64,000 nt of DNA from Planctomycetales bacterium. Its GTDB lineage: Bacteria; Planctomycetota; Planctomycetia; Planctomycetales; Planctomycetaceae. Position numbers and translations under genes: made by a program. This document shows, piece after piece, positions 1 through 9,055 of the stretch. The DNA lies in the NCBI GenBank assembly GCA_028285345.1, contig JANQPT010000044.1, forward strand, positions 310,001-374,000, read 5' to 3'. The notes under the pieces were generated by a model. It was not told the origin of the DNA, made no database searches, and saw only the letters and a list, made by a program, of their open reading frames with translations. How positions within the stretch are numbered: position 1 is the stretch's first letter; every line of letters begins with the position of its first letter.

Positions 1-1
1 C

Positions 2-1240
2 AAGTTACAGGCGGTCCTGCAAATCAGCCGCAGCTTGGCCGGGACTGTCGATCTCGATTCGCTGCTGCCGAAAATCCTCGACACACTGTTTACCGTCTTT
101 CCCCGTGCGGATCGCGGCGTTGTCTTGCTGATGGACGAGGACTCCGGCCGGATGATCCCCAAAGCGATCAAGCACCGCCAGGACGAACAGGACGAGTCGG
201 TCAAGATCAGCCGCACGATCCTCAGTCGGGTCCTGGAGGATCGGAGCGGGATTCTCTCCGCCGACGCGGCCAACGATACGCGGTTCCAGGCGAGCGAATC
301 GATTTCGAACTTTACGATTCGTTCGATGATGTGTGTTCCGCTGCTGGGTCTGGACGGCGAACCATTGGGCGTGATCAATATCGATACGCAGAATCCGCTG
401 CATCAATTCAAGAATGAAGATTTGGAATTGCTGATGGCCGTTGCCGGGCAGGCGTCCCTGTCGTACGACAATGCGAGATTGCTCGTTTCTCGCATGGAGA
501 AAGAAAAACAAGACAGCGAGATGTCGATTGCACGCGGCGTCCAACAGGCATTGCTGCCGGAGGAAATGCCCGCCCCGCCGGGTTATGAATTCTTCGCCTC
601 CTATGAGGCGGCGCAGGCGGTCGGGGGAGATTACTTCGACGTGATTCAACTCAACGACCGTCAGATCTGCCTCACCTTTGGCGACGTGGCGGGCAAAGGA
701 GTGCCGGCGTCATTGGTCATGTCGCGGCTGTCCAGCGTCGTGCAGAGTACGATGCAGTTTGTAACGGATGCCGTCGACGCCGTCGCACGGATCAACAATC
801 ACATGTGCAATCGCGCCGTGGAAGGACGGTTCGTCACGTTCGTGCTGGTGATCATTGATCTCAAGGCCCATAAGATTCAGGTCGTCAACGCGGGGCATAT
901 GTCGCCGATCATCCGTAGAGCCGACGGGACCGTCGAGGAGTTTCCGGAAGATTCTATCGGAGTCCCGATCGGCGTGCTTGAGGACTTTCCGTATCAGGCG
1001 CAGACACGAACGCTCTCGACCGGCGACACCGTTGTGATTTACACCGACGGAGTCAGTGAAGCGATGAATCACGACAGCGAACTTTACGGACTGGATCGCT
1101 TGAGAGAATACATCGCCCAGAATTCTCCCGGCCCGTCGGAGTTGGGCGGACAGATTCTTAGCGACGTCAAACGCCATGCCGACGGACGTCCTCAAAACGA
1201 CGACATCACCTTGATGAGCTTCGGCCGCATGGACGGTTGA
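2..1240 (+). CDS. SpoIIE-type PP2C phosphatase with GAF domain (5' truncated by window)
   Basis: The reading frame is open from base 2, so the true start lies upstream; 412 residues are visible. Residues about 15-150 read as a GAF sensor domain ([11 protein letters not shown], then a long alpha/beta stretch ending [19 protein letters not shown]). A short linker ([20 protein letters not shown]) leads into a SpoIIE/PP2C-like serine phosphatase domain with the expected motifs [28 protein letters not shown] and NDDIT. Planctomycete homologues often carry an FHA domain at the N-terminus, which would be outside this window. Likely role: partner-switching type dephosphorylation of a signalling protein in the cytoplasm. 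The domain call is firm; the substrate is unknown. Confidence 0.93.
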   Translation, partial: KLQAVLQISRSLAGTVDLDSLLPKILDTLFTVFPRADRGVVLLMDEDSGRMIPKAIKHRQDEQDESVKISRTILSRVLEDRSGILSADAANDTRFQASESISNFTIRSMMCVPLLGLDGEPLGVINIDTQNPLHQFKNEDLELLMAVAGQASLSYDNARLLVSRMEKEKQDSEMSIARGVQQALLPEEMPAPPGYEFFASYEAAQAVGGDYFDVIQLNDRQICLTFGDVAGKGVPASLVMSRLSSVVQSTMQFVTDAVDAVARINNHMCNRAVEGRFVTFVLVIIDLKAHKIQVVNAGHMSPIIRRADGTVEEFPEDSIGVPIGVLEDFPYQAQTRTLSTGDTVVIYTDGVSEAMNHDSELYGLDRLREYIAQNSPGPSELGGQILSDVKRHADGRPQNDDITLMSFGRMDG

Positions 1241-1290
1241 CGTTTGATCGGCGCCAACCGTGCATTGCCGAAATCGCGTCGGAATGGGTT

Positions 1291-1605
1291 TTAATCTCGG
1301 TGATAACCCAGGCTCTTGACGACCTCAAGCACTTCACTCCAGGTGGGGAACTGCCGGCCGCTGCTGCGCTTATACTCGTCCATGGCCTTCATGAACTCGA
1401 TCTCGTCATCCGTGTAATCCCGCTCACAGGTCGTCGGATCAATTTGACGTCGGCGTTCGACTTTTCGTCGCGAGACCTTGGGTGTCTTCGTCGCCACTCC
1501 GTTGCCTTCGCCAGATTCCGCATCAACGCCCGTCTCCGGCTTGCGGCGTTCCTTCCGACGTCGGTCTACATTCGAGTCCGCATCCAGTTCGCTGAAGTCC
1601 ACCAT
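1291..1605 (-). CDS. Small conserved hypothetical protein
   Basis: A 104-residue charged protein is read from an ATG preceded by a purine-rich GGCGAGGCGG stretch; the frame stays open further upstream to 1773, but that extension is basic and low in protein character. The N-terminal half is rich in Arg/Lys/Glu (RRRKERRKPE, RRKVERRRQ). The C-terminal half looks folded (YTDDEIEFMKAMDEYKRSSG, then FPTWSEVLEVVKSLGY), which resembles a small helical motif seen in planctomycete hypotheticals. No catalytic motif is visible. It is convergent with the upstream phosphatase gene. Function unknown. Confidence 0.65.
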   Translation of the reverse strand: MVDFSELDADSNVDRRRKERRKPETGVDAESGEGNGVATKTPKVSRRKVERRRQIDPTTCERDYTDDEIEFMKAMDEYKRSSGRQFPTWSEVLEVVKSLGYHRD

Positions 1606-1946
1606 CAACCACCGCCTCGCCAAAATGAGAGAATGTTCACACGATCCTCCCTGACATTTCCGAGCGGGCAAGCCGCTTTCCATCGACTTTTTGCCTAATA
1701 CCCGAACGTCGTGAAAACTATACAACCTGCGGCGGCGAGTGTTGCGAAAAAAAGACGTGTTGAAGAATAACAACTGGATTCGGAGCGCAATCTACCGGAA
1801 GTTTCACGATTGCACGGACATGCCGGGAAGCAGCAATTGTCCGGTGTTGACGATTAGGACGGCACCAAACACGGGGCCCGACGGACCTCCGGCGGGGAGC
1901 GAGACTCTCTGGGCGAGCGGCGAGTGAGTCGGCATCGAACGCGTGA
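1606..1946. other. Intergenic stretch, nothing recognisable
   Basis: This stretch separates two small minus-strand genes. Reading frames crossing it lack protein-like composition. I see no RNA gene, clear terminator or palindrome. It should contain the promoter of the 104-residue gene. Confidence 0.4.
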
Positions 1947-2147
1947 TTACTTATGAGCCATGGCCTCGCGGGCGATGTGGCGGGCCGCGCGGTAGGCGTG
2001 CCGTACGGTAAAGATTCGCGCTTCGATCTGTTCTTCGCCGTAGTATTTGCCGTGCTCACTGGTGGGAAGGCCGGCCAGCGCGATCGTCAGCGGCAGCAGG
2101 TCGATGAATTCCTGGTAGCTTTTTTTCAAATCAGAGTTCTCGGGCAT
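1947..2147 (-). CDS. 66-residue conserved hypothetical protein
   Basis: The ATG is preceded by a strong Shine-Dalgarno (GAGGAG, 8 bases before the start), which supports translation. The product is mostly helical and mildly charged (KKSYQEFIDLLPLTIALAG, then IFTVRHAYRAARHIAREAM). It has no signal peptide, no membrane segment and no cysteine pair. The length and the good ribosome site argue for a real small gene rather than a chance frame. Function unknown. Confidence 0.65.
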   Translation of the reverse strand: MPENSDLKKSYQEFIDLLPLTIALAGLPTSEHGKYYGEEQIEARIFTVRHAYRAARHIAREAMAHK

Positions 2148-2585
2148 CTGCCATTCTCCTCATCACCAGTGGTCCGGACCGCCGACCGGCGCGGCCGGCT
2201 TCCTGCATGTGCTCTCTCGCTGAATATCACCGTCCAGTCAGCGGCGCGCTTACGCGTCGGTCGCAGTCGCGCCGCGGCAACCGTGCTGCATTGACGAAGC
2301 CTTCCACCACGAAGTGTGTCAACATGGGAGACATTATTATCGGCGGCAGCCGGCGTCTTCCGACTCAACCACAACACGAGAAGGCCACGTGACGGTGGCC
2401 TATTATACGCGGTACGGCAAACAGACTCCATTGGAATCCGCACCCCGGGAGGAATTCTCGCAGAACCGAGTGCCGGCACTGAGGACAGGCATTATCACGC
2501 CAAAAAAGAGCCCCCGTACCGGGCGACCGGCAGGGGACTTTATTTTTCAATGCGAGTTGGCGCGAACGCGGCCGACCGTTCGAAA
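2148..2585. other. Intergenic stretch with a terminator and a GGCCAC hairpin
   Basis: Between the 66-residue gene and the stop of the FHA gene. It contains a GGCCAC/GTGGCC hairpin near 2383-2400 and the intrinsic terminator annotated separately. Frames on both strands that cross it look like shadows: low-complexity Arg-rich products with no ribosome sites. Confidence 0.5.
2502..2539 (-). terminator. Intrinsic terminator downstream of the FHA gene
   Basis: On the minus strand an interrupted GC-rich stem (AGTCCCC pairing with GGGGGCT, and an inner CCGG/CCGG) is followed directly by six T residues. It sits about 50 bases after the stop codon of the FHA gene, as expected for a rho-independent terminator. 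Confidence 0.75.
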
Positions 2586-3596
2586 CTACTCCTGGCTTAA
2601 CGGGCGATGCGTGTATTGCCGGATGATGTCCGCCGCCGCGGTCCGCGGATCAACCTCTTGGCCGCTCGGAGCCGCTTCGGTGCTTGGACTGCCGGTCGAT
2701 CCGAGTTCATCGGCGGCCTGGCTGGCGCCCGTTTGCTCGGGGGGAGGGAGTCTGACGTCCAGTTCGGTTTCTTCCGCCCCGGCTTGTGTCGGCTGTTCTT
2801 GTGTTACTGGCGGAACCGAGCCAGGCACCTCTGTAGGATTGGGATACGGTTGGGGCGCCATTTGCACGGGATGCGGCATCATCGGAATCGGCTGTGGGAA
2901 TTGCTGCGGCATCATCGGAAACTGCTGCGGCATCATCGGCATCTGCTGCGGAAACTGCTGCATCGGCTGAGGTGCGAACTGGCCCGGCGGCATACCCGGA
3001 AGGGGCTGTATTTGGCCCGGCGGCATCGCGCCCATTGGCTGTTGTTGCGGGTATCCCTCGGGCGGAGTTTGAGGTTGTGCAGGTAGCGAGACCGTATCAC
3101 CGCCATAAACGCCACCCGGCGGGACCTCGACATCGACCGACTGGACGGGAAGCGTGACCGTCTCATTCGCGGCCGCGTTCTCAATTGTCGTGTCCATCTC
3201 CGGATTCGTCGTGGCCGGCTGCGGCGTCGGGCGATTGCTCATAGCATCCGTTTCGAGCAATGCTGCTTCTTCAGCTGGCAGAACTGCCTCGGGAGCAGCC
3301 ACGTCCTTGATGGCGATCTCAAACAGCAGCTTTCCGATCCCCAACTGGTCGCCATGCTGCAGCACGGTTTGGCCTTGGATCCGTTCTGAGTTCACAAACG
3401 TTCCGTTCGTGCTACCCAGGTCACGAATCCGCACCGTAAACTCATCGACAGTCAAGACACAGTGGTGTCGGCTGATGAGATCATTATTGGGTCGCAAGTG
3501 GCAATCTTTTTCGCGTCCTATCAAAAACTTCTTCATCGTCAACGGGATAACCTTGCCTTGCTGCTTCCCGCCGATGACCCGTAATTCCGCTTGCAT
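2586..3596 (-). CDS. FHA-domain protein with Pro/Gln/Met-rich tail
   Basis: The 336-residue product starts at the ATG giving MQAELRVIGG, the usual first strand of an FHA domain; a second ATG lies 12 bases upstream. The FHA core is complete: FLIGRE, then ISRHHC, then DLGSTNGTFVN, covering residues about 1-95. FHA domains bind phosphothreonine peptides. The middle (about 170-250) is low complexity with repeated QQFP and PMMPQQFP units. The tail is acidic and ends in a short helix (RTAAADIIRQYTHRP). No signal peptide or membrane segment is visible. Probably a cytoplasmic adaptor in Ser/Thr-kinase signalling, in keeping with the nearby SpoIIE phosphatase, but partners are unknown. Confidence 0.9.
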   Translation of the reverse strand: MQAELRVIGGKQQGKVIPLTMKKFLIGREKDCHLRPNNDLISRHHCVLTVDEFTVRIRDLGSTNGTFVNSERIQGQTVLQHGDQLGIGKLLFEIAIKDVAAPEAVLPAEEAALLETDAMSNRPTPQPATTNPEMDTTIENAAANETVTLPVQSVDVEVPPGGVYGGDTVSLPAQPQTPPEGYPQQQPMGAMPPGQIQPLPGMPPGQFAPQPMQQFPQQMPMMPQQFPMMPQQFPQPIPMMPHPVQMAPQPYPNPTEVPGSVPPVTQEQPTQAGAEETELDVRLPPPEQTGASQAADELGSTGSPSTEAAPSGQEVDPRTAAADIIRQYTHRPLSQE

Positions 3597-4142
3597 GTGT
3601 GTAATCACTCCGCCGGTAGTTGAGATGGGTTAAGCCAGGAGGTGTAGGCGATGCGCTTGAAACGACAGCGCACAGGCATCCAGAAAACGGACGTCTGTTC
3701 GCAGAGTGTTGTGTGCACCCTCAGCGACGACTGTGAATAGAGGGCGAATTAATTCGAACGATCCTCCATGTCGAATTAGGGGAATCCCCTTGGTGCGGTG
3801 TTCCTGTGAGACACCACGAATTCCGTCGCTGAGTAAACCAACTAGGAAGTGAAATACGTAGAGAATAAGTATGGATACCAAGATTTTGGCTATTCCGACA
3901 AATTACCAATGCTCAGGCAAAATGTCAAACAAAACATCTCAAATCTGTACAAGAAATATAGGCAGCTGCCCCGAGAATTATTTGAAATAAGCAATCGTTT
4001 TCTCGAAAATTTGCCCTAAACTGTTGACTCGACGTACTCGCCGCAGCCTGCAGAACAATCTCAAGATGGTGCATTTCCCCACCAGTGAGACGTGCAACTG
4101 GTTATTGAACTCTGTGGGCCGGGGATGCGAAACAACGCACAC
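3597..4142. other. AT-rich intergenic stretch
   Basis: This stretch lies upstream of the FHA gene and downstream of the lipoate ligase gene. From about 3830 to 4020 it is clearly richer in A and T than its surroundings, as a promoter region would be. An 83-codon minus-strand frame (3630-3881) needs a TTG start and resembles nothing I know, so it is not called. Confidence 0.4.
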
Positions 4143-4883
4143 TTATCGCGAATCTAGGGGGGAGAGAGTCCTATCGGTTCTGTATCGGTTTTGCTCGATT
4201 TGCTCCGCCACCTGCTTTAGACTTTCCGGCAACGTTTCAACCGATTCTGATTCTCCTAATCGCGCTGCCACACAGGCTGCTAGGCGTGTCTGCAACAAAC
4301 CGACCGGCGGCGATTTGAGACCGAGTTCTTCCAAACCGGCCAGTTCCTGAGCAAAGTCGGATCTTCGTAACAAGACACTGCCGTGCTGAAGCACCGCACC
4401 GCGGCGACGCCTCTGTGCGCTGCCGACAATCTTGTGGCGGCCGCACACGACATCGTTCGGATCTTCTCGCTGAAAACACAGAAACCTCCCGTCGTGGTCC
4501 TCGGCCGCCGCACCGCGCCGATGTGCGGTAATGCCGAATTCCGCCATCACCGCAATAATCTGATCATGAATCGCCCGGTACAGATCTGCCGGTGTCTGAG
4601 CCAATTCGTGGTGGCGTGGGATTGCCGCTGCGTACGTCAATTCGTGGTGGTGCAAAATCGCTCCCCCCCCCGATAGCCTCTTAACGACAGGCAGGTTTGC
4701 ATACTCATCCGGCACCGATTCGGACTGGAAATATCCCAACGAGATGGTCGGAGCCGACCAGCGATACCACCGCAACCAACATTGTCCGTCGGCGGAGGCC
4801 GCGTTCAACAGCGCCTCGTCGACGGCCATGTTCCAGGTTCCGTAGTTGGGGATCTGTTCAACAATGACGTGACAAGTATTCAT
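4143..4883 (-). CDS. lplA: Lipoate-protein ligase A family protein
   Basis: The 246-residue product begins at an ATG 16 bases after the stop of gcvPB; a longer start inside gcvPB exists but the family N-terminus fits MNTCHVIVEQIPNYGTWNMAVDEALL. Family motifs are present: NMAVDEALL, KRLSGGGAILH (the RRxSGGGxV loop that binds lipoyl-AMP) and GRHKIVGSAQRR with the expected catalytic lysine. These enzymes attach lipoate or octanoate to the lysine of lipoyl domains in the cytoplasm. Its position as the last gene of the glycine-cleavage run suggests it modifies the GcvH encoded 3.1 kb upstream. It could be an octanoyltransferase (LipM-type) rather than a true ligase; the sequence alone does not decide this. 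Confidence 0.85.
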   Translation of the reverse strand: MNTCHVIVEQIPNYGTWNMAVDEALLNAASADGQCWLRWYRWSAPTISLGYFQSESVPDEYANLPVVKRLSGGGAILHHHELTYAAAIPRHHELAQTPADLYRAIHDQIIAVMAEFGITAHRRGAAAEDHDGRFLCFQREDPNDVVCGRHKIVGSAQRRRRGAVLQHGSVLLRRSDFAQELAGLEELGLKSPPVGLLQTRLAACVAARLGESESVETLPESLKQVAEQIEQNRYRTDRTLSPLDSR

Positions 4884-4899
4884 ACGCGAAACGGCCGGA

Positions 4900-6360
4900 T
4901 TATTCACATGCGGGCGTCCACTTGAGAATCGGTTGGCGTGCCGCTTGGACTTCATCGGGACGGCTCACCGGCGTCTCATGGGGCGCCTGATGCACGAAAT
5001 CGGCGTCCTCAGATGCGATTTGAACAATGGTGTCGGCAAAGGCATCGAGCGTCTCGCGCGATTCGGTTTCCGTCGGCTCGATCATCACCGCTTCGGGGAC
5101 GACCATTGGAAAATAGACTGTGGGGGCGTGAAAACCGTAGTCCAGCAGCCGCTTGGCCAAATCCATTGCTGTGATGCCTCGATCTTGTGCCAACGGTTTG
5201 GCAGTCGCCACAAACTCGTGCATGCAGCGATCCCCCTGTGGGACCGGCAGGACATCCTTCAACTTCGCCAACAGATAGTTCGCGTTCAGCACGGCGTGTT
5301 CAGAGACCTGCCGCAGTCCCAGCGCGCCCAACGTACGCAGGTAACAATAGCCCCGCAACAGAATGCCGACGTTGCCGAAGTGGCTTCGCACGCGGCCGAT
5401 TGACTTCGCGGGATGCTGCAGCTGGCAGCTCCCTTCCGGCGACTTTGTCACCAGCGGACCAGGCAGGTAGTCGGCCAGGAAGTCTCGAACGGCAATCGGC
5501 CCGGCACCCGGTCCACCCGCGCCATGCGGTCCCGTGAACGTCTTGTGCACGTTGTAGTGCATCATGTCTCCCCCGAAATCACCCGGACGGGCGATGCCCA
5601 GGATCGCGTTCATGTTCGCGCCGTCGATGTAAACCAATCCTCCCACCTCATGCACCATTGCGGAGATCGTCGAAATCTCGCGCTCAAACATCCCCAAGGT
5701 ATTCGGGTTGGTGATCATGAACACTGCAGTCTGGTCATCCAGTTGCTCGCGGAGCCGGTTCAGGTCGACGAATCCGTCGTCGGTGCTGGGAAGTTGCACG
5801 CAGTCAAATCCGGCAAGCCGTGCGCTGGCGGGATTGGTCCCGTGCGCGCTGTCGGGAAACAAAACTTTGCTGCGCTGTTCGCCCCGATCTCGGAAGTAGG
5901 CGGCAGCGACCAACAGGGCGGCGAGCTCTCCCTGGGCACCGGCGGCCGGCTGCAGCGAAACGGCCGGCAGTCCCGAGATCTCTGCCAACATGTCCTGAAG
6001 CTCATACAGGATTTCCAGCATCCCTTGGGACGATTCCTCTGCGGCGTACGGATGCAGATCCACCAGTCCCGGCAGCGAGGCCAGCCGCTCGTGGCGCTTG
6101 GGATTGTACTTCATCGTACAACTGCCCAACGGGTAAAAATGTGTGTCGACCGACATGTTCATCGTCGAGAGATTGACGAAGTGTCGAATCACGTCCGGTT
6201 CCGTCAGTTCCGGAAGTTCGGGCGGCGCAGCGGCAAGTTGAGATTCCGGAATCAACTGGCTCAGAGGCTGCTCCGGAACGTCGGAGGGGGGAAACGACGC
6301 GCCGCGCCGTCCGGGACGGGACATCTCAAACAACAGCTGTGTTGCCTGTCGGTTTCGCAT
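4900..6360 (-). CDS. gcvPB: Glycine dehydrogenase (decarboxylating) subunit 2
   Basis: The 486-residue product is the C-terminal-type half of the split P-protein of the glycine cleavage system, a PLP enzyme that decarboxylates glycine and passes the aminomethyl group to lipoyl-GcvH. The PLP lysine lies in HYNVHKTFTGPHGAGGPG (about K273). Other family signatures are VDTHFYPLGSCTMKYNPK and SAHGTNPASARLAGF. I chose the ATG at 6360; a TTG three codons upstream sits only 3 bases from a GAGGA motif and is the alternative. It follows gcvPA by 67 bases and is followed by lplA, forming one transcription unit. Confidence 0.96.
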   Translation of the reverse strand: MRNRQATQLLFEMSRPGRRGASFPPSDVPEQPLSQLIPESQLAAAPPELPELTEPDVIRHFVNLSTMNMSVDTHFYPLGSCTMKYNPKRHERLASLPGLVDLHPYAAEESSQGMLEILYELQDMLAEISGLPAVSLQPAAGAQGELAALLVAAAYFRDRGEQRSKVLFPDSAHGTNPASARLAGFDCVQLPSTDDGFVDLNRLREQLDDQTAVFMITNPNTLGMFEREISTISAMVHEVGGLVYIDGANMNAILGIARPGDFGGDMMHYNVHKTFTGPHGAGGPGAGPIAVRDFLADYLPGPLVTKSPEGSCQLQHPAKSIGRVRSHFGNVGILLRGYCYLRTLGALGLRQVSEHAVLNANYLLAKLKDVLPVPQGDRCMHEFVATAKPLAQDRGITAMDLAKRLLDYGFHAPTVYFPMVVPEAVMIEPTETESRETLDAFADTIVQIASEDADFVHQAPHETPVSRPDEVQAARQPILKWTPACE

Positions 6361-6427
6361 CGAAATCAAAAATCCTCGTTGTGTTACGGTAAGTGACTCC
6401 CGCCGCTGTCAACCGGCGAGGCAGCGG

Positions 6428-7762
6428 TCAATTTGCCAGCGCGTCGGCAAGTTGGTCAATCTCCTGCCGAGTCCGCTGCTCTGTAACGGCCACCAGCAGA
6501 TCATGCGGGTTGCCGTCGGGAAATCGCGAGAGCAGGGGACCGACGTCAAAGCCCGCTTGGGCGGCCTGTCTGCTCACCGACTCGGCGCCGTCGCGGCAGC
6601 GGAGGGTGAATTCCTTAAAAAACGGGCGGTCGTACGCCAGATCCAACCCGTCGATTGCCGTCAGTCGCTCAGCAGCATAGTGCGCCTTGCGGCACGACAA
6701 CTCAGCCACTTCGCGAATCCCTTGCTTCCCCAGCAGCGACAGATAGACCGTTGCCCGCAGCGCGATGAGTCCTTGATTCGTGCAAATGTTGCTGGTCGCT
6801 TTGTCTCGGCGAATATGCTGCTCGCGGGCTTGCAGATTGAGTACGAAACAGCGGTTCCCATGGCGATCAGTGGTTTGTCCGATCAATCGTCCCGGCATCT
6901 TGCGGATGAATTTTTGCCGGCAGGTGAGGATGCCCAGATAGGGACCGCCGTATTGCAGAGGAGTTCCTAAACTTTGTCCTTCCGCCACAACGATGTCCGC
7001 GCCGTAATCCCCGGGGCGCGTCAGCAGGCCGAGGCTGATCGGGTCGCAGCTCACGATCGAGAGTGCGCCGACGCGATGTGCCTGCTCTGTCAATTCCTGG
7101 ACTTGTTCCAGGCAGCCGAAGAAGTTCGGCTGTTGGATCACCACACAGGCGGTCTGGTTGTCCAGCACCGATTCCAGATGCGCGGCATCGGCTGTACCTT
7201 CGAGTGTGGGAACCACCACCACCTCGCATTCCAGCCGGCTCAAGTAGGTCTGCACGACATCGCGATATTCGGGATGGAGCGAGCCGAGCAGCACGACTTT
7301 GCCGTGCCGGCCGGTGACGCGCATCGCCATGAATACGGCCTCGCTGACGCTGGTCCCGCCTTCATAAAGGCTGGCATTGGAGGCGTCCATACCGGTCAGC
7401 TGGCAAATCAGCGTTTGAAATTCATAAAAGGCCTGCAGGCTGCCCTGGCTGGCTTCCGCTTGATATGGTGTATAAGCGGTATAGAATTCGCCGCGCGAAG
7501 CGATTTCATCGACAGCGGCTGGGATGAAGTGATCGTAAGCTCCGCCTCCGAGAAAACAGGCACCTTGCTTCGCCGAATTTGCCGCCGCCAACTGGCCAAG
7601 ATGGGCGGTCAGATCGAGTTCCGTGAGCGCGGGCGGGAGATCTAACGATCGCCCGAGTCGCAGGTCCGCAGGAATCTGGTCAAATAATTCATCAATCGAC
7701 GCGACGCCGATCGTCTCCAACATTTCGCGTTGCTGGTCGGAAGTGTTTTCGAGGTAGGCCAC
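6428..7762 (-). CDS. gcvPA: Glycine dehydrogenase (decarboxylating) subunit 1
   Basis: The 444-residue product is the N-terminal-type half of the split P-protein and pairs with GcvPB. I place the start at GTG 7762, which gives the family N-terminus (M)AYLENTSDQQREML; an ATG 31 codons upstream would add an unconserved segment. Family features include CFLGGGAYDHFIPAAVDEI, FYTAYTPYQAEASQG and SLYEGGTSVSEAVFMAMR. The length matches the usual 445 or so residues. It lies 217 bases after gcvH and just before gcvPB. Confidence 0.95.
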   Translation of the reverse strand: MAYLENTSDQQREMLETIGVASIDELFDQIPADLRLGRSLDLPPALTELDLTAHLGQLAAANSAKQGACFLGGGAYDHFIPAAVDEIASRGEFYTAYTPYQAEASQGSLQAFYEFQTLICQLTGMDASNASLYEGGTSVSEAVFMAMRVTGRHGKVVLLGSLHPEYRDVVQTYLSRLECEVVVVPTLEGTADAAHLESVLDNQTACVVIQQPNFFGCLEQVQELTEQAHRVGALSIVSCDPISLGLLTRPGDYGADIVVAEGQSLGTPLQYGGPYLGILTCRQKFIRKMPGRLIGQTTDRHGNRCFVLNLQAREQHIRRDKATSNICTNQGLIALRATVYLSLLGKQGIREVAELSCRKAHYAAERLTAIDGLDLAYDRPFFKEFTLRCRDGAESVSRQAAQAGFDVGPLLSRFPDGNPHDLLVAVTEQRTRQEIDQLADALAN

Positions 7763-7979
7763 CGGATTCGTTCCCAGTATTCGGTGATGGTATTTGGAAC
7801 CGTTGAATTCTAGACGCGCTGCCGCGATTGTCGACCCGGACGGACTCCCGAACACATCGAGCGCCGCTTACGGTCTCGATGTCCCGTTACCGCGAGACGT
7901 GGAAAAAGATCGGTTGTCAAAGAGTGTCGACGCCAACCCCGTCAAGCGGCTGGGCCGGTCGGCCGGACAGGGGGGCCGC

Positions 7980-8366
7980 CTAATGTGCCTCGGCTTCGCA
8001 GTGCTTCTCATAGGCTGCGCTATCCAGCAGCCCGTCCATTTCACTCAGATCGTTCGCTTTGATCTTGATGATCCAACCGTCGCCGTATGCGTCGTTGCTG
8101 AGGATTTCCGGTTTCTCTTCAAGTTCGGAATGGACCTCAACCACTTCGCCGCTCACGGGGCTGTACAGGTCGCTGGCCGCTTTGACGCTTTCCACGACGC
8201 CGAATTCCGCGCCGGCCGCGAGTGACGTCCCGACCTGTGGCAACTCGATATAAACCAAATCGGTCAGTTGGGTCACTGCAAAATCCGAAATGCCCACCGT
8301 GACGATATCGCCGTCCGCCAGGGCCCATTCATGAGTCTTGAGAAACCTTAGCTCAGCAGGGGGCAT
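7980..8366 (-). CDS. gcvH: Glycine cleavage system H protein
   Basis: The 128-residue product starts at the ATG giving MPPAELRFLKTHEW, the normal GcvH N-terminus. The lipoyl attachment lysine is K62 in GVVESVKAASDLYSPVSG. The C-terminal NDAYGDGWIIKIKA block is also typical. GcvH shuttles the aminomethyl intermediate between P-, T- and L-proteins. It is the first gene of the gcvH-gcvPA-gcvPB-lplA run. No gcvT is found in the window, so the T-protein must be encoded elsewhere. Confidence 0.96.
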   Translation of the reverse strand: MPPAELRFLKTHEWALADGDIVTVGISDFAVTQLTDLVYIELPQVGTSLAAGAEFGVVESVKAASDLYSPVSGEVVEVHSELEEKPEILSNDAYGDGWIIKIKANDLSEMDGLLDSAAYEKHCEAEAH

Positions 8367-8566
8367 AGTCTTCGATCCTTGTTCAGCACACCACTCATCT
8401 CGGCCCGTCCTCGTCCGCACGGCTTCGGGATTGCCAACAGCGGGCCTGCGCCGCGGCCGTTTCGGCTGCCTCCACAGACAATAGCGGGATGCGGAAAAAA
8501 TGAAAAGGAGCCGGCCCGATTTCGGCGGCAGATGTGCGAAATCGATGCGCGGCACGGGCGCAGCGG

Positions 8567-9031
8567 CTAGTCGCAGGACTCACTTGAATTGACGTCCTTT
8601 TCAATCTTCGAGATCTTATCCAGCCGGCGGCCGTGCCGTCCTCCTTCAAAGTCGGTGGTCAGCCAAATGTTGATCATGCGGTTGATCAGCTTGTCGCCTA
8701 ACATGTCTGCCGACAGGCACAACACATTCGAATCGTTGTGCAAACGGCTCATTTCTGCGGAGAGATCATCATGGCATTGGGTCGCCCTCACGCGGGGAAA
8801 CTTGTTCGCCACAATACACATCCCCAGGCCGCTGCCGCAGATCAAAATCCCACGATCAATTGCGCCGTTTGACACGGCCTTGGCGACCTCGCCCGCGAAG
8901 TCGGGGTAATCCACGCTTTCAGTGGAATCCGTGCCTAAATCGACGGCTTCATGGCCCGCCTCCGCAATCATTTGCAAAATCTTGCTCTTGATTGCGAATC
9001 CGCGATGGTCACTGGCGACGGCAATCTTCAT
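8567..9031 (-). CDS. rpiB: Ribose 5-phosphate isomerase B
   Basis: The 154-residue protein has the RpiB/LacAB fold and length. Visible active-site elements are DHRGFAIK near the N-terminus (H9), GILICGSGLGM with the catalytic-type C65, and SRLHNDSNVL with H98. EGGRHGRRLDKI near the C-terminus matches the phosphate-binding end. It interconverts ribose 5-phosphate and ribulose 5-phosphate in the pentose phosphate pathway. It lies 24 bases downstream of the YrdC/phosphatase fusion gene, likely in one transcript. Confidence 0.95.
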   Translation of the reverse strand: MKIAVASDHRGFAIKSKILQMIAEAGHEAVDLGTDSTESVDYPDFAGEVAKAVSNGAIDRGILICGSGLGMCIVANKFPRVRATQCHDDLSAEMSRLHNDSNVLCLSADMLGDKLINRMINIWLTTDFEGGRHGRRLDKISKIEKDVNSSESCD

Positions 9032-9055
9032 AAGTCTTCCGAAAGCTTAAAAAAC

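Noticed and set aside
2314..2970. Plus-strand frame with repeated Cys-Cys-Gly-Ile-Ile units
   Set aside because: It is the antisense shadow of the Pro/Gln/Met-rich repeat of the FHA gene.
3630..3881. 83-codon minus-strand frame upstream of the FHA gene
   Set aside because: It requires a TTG start, has no ribosome site and no recognisable similarity; it lies in an A/T-rich promoter-like region.
5413..6396. 327-codon plus-strand frame opposite gcvPB
   Set aside because: Antisense shadow of a well-conserved enzyme; composition is Arg/His/Gln-rich, as is typical of such shadows.
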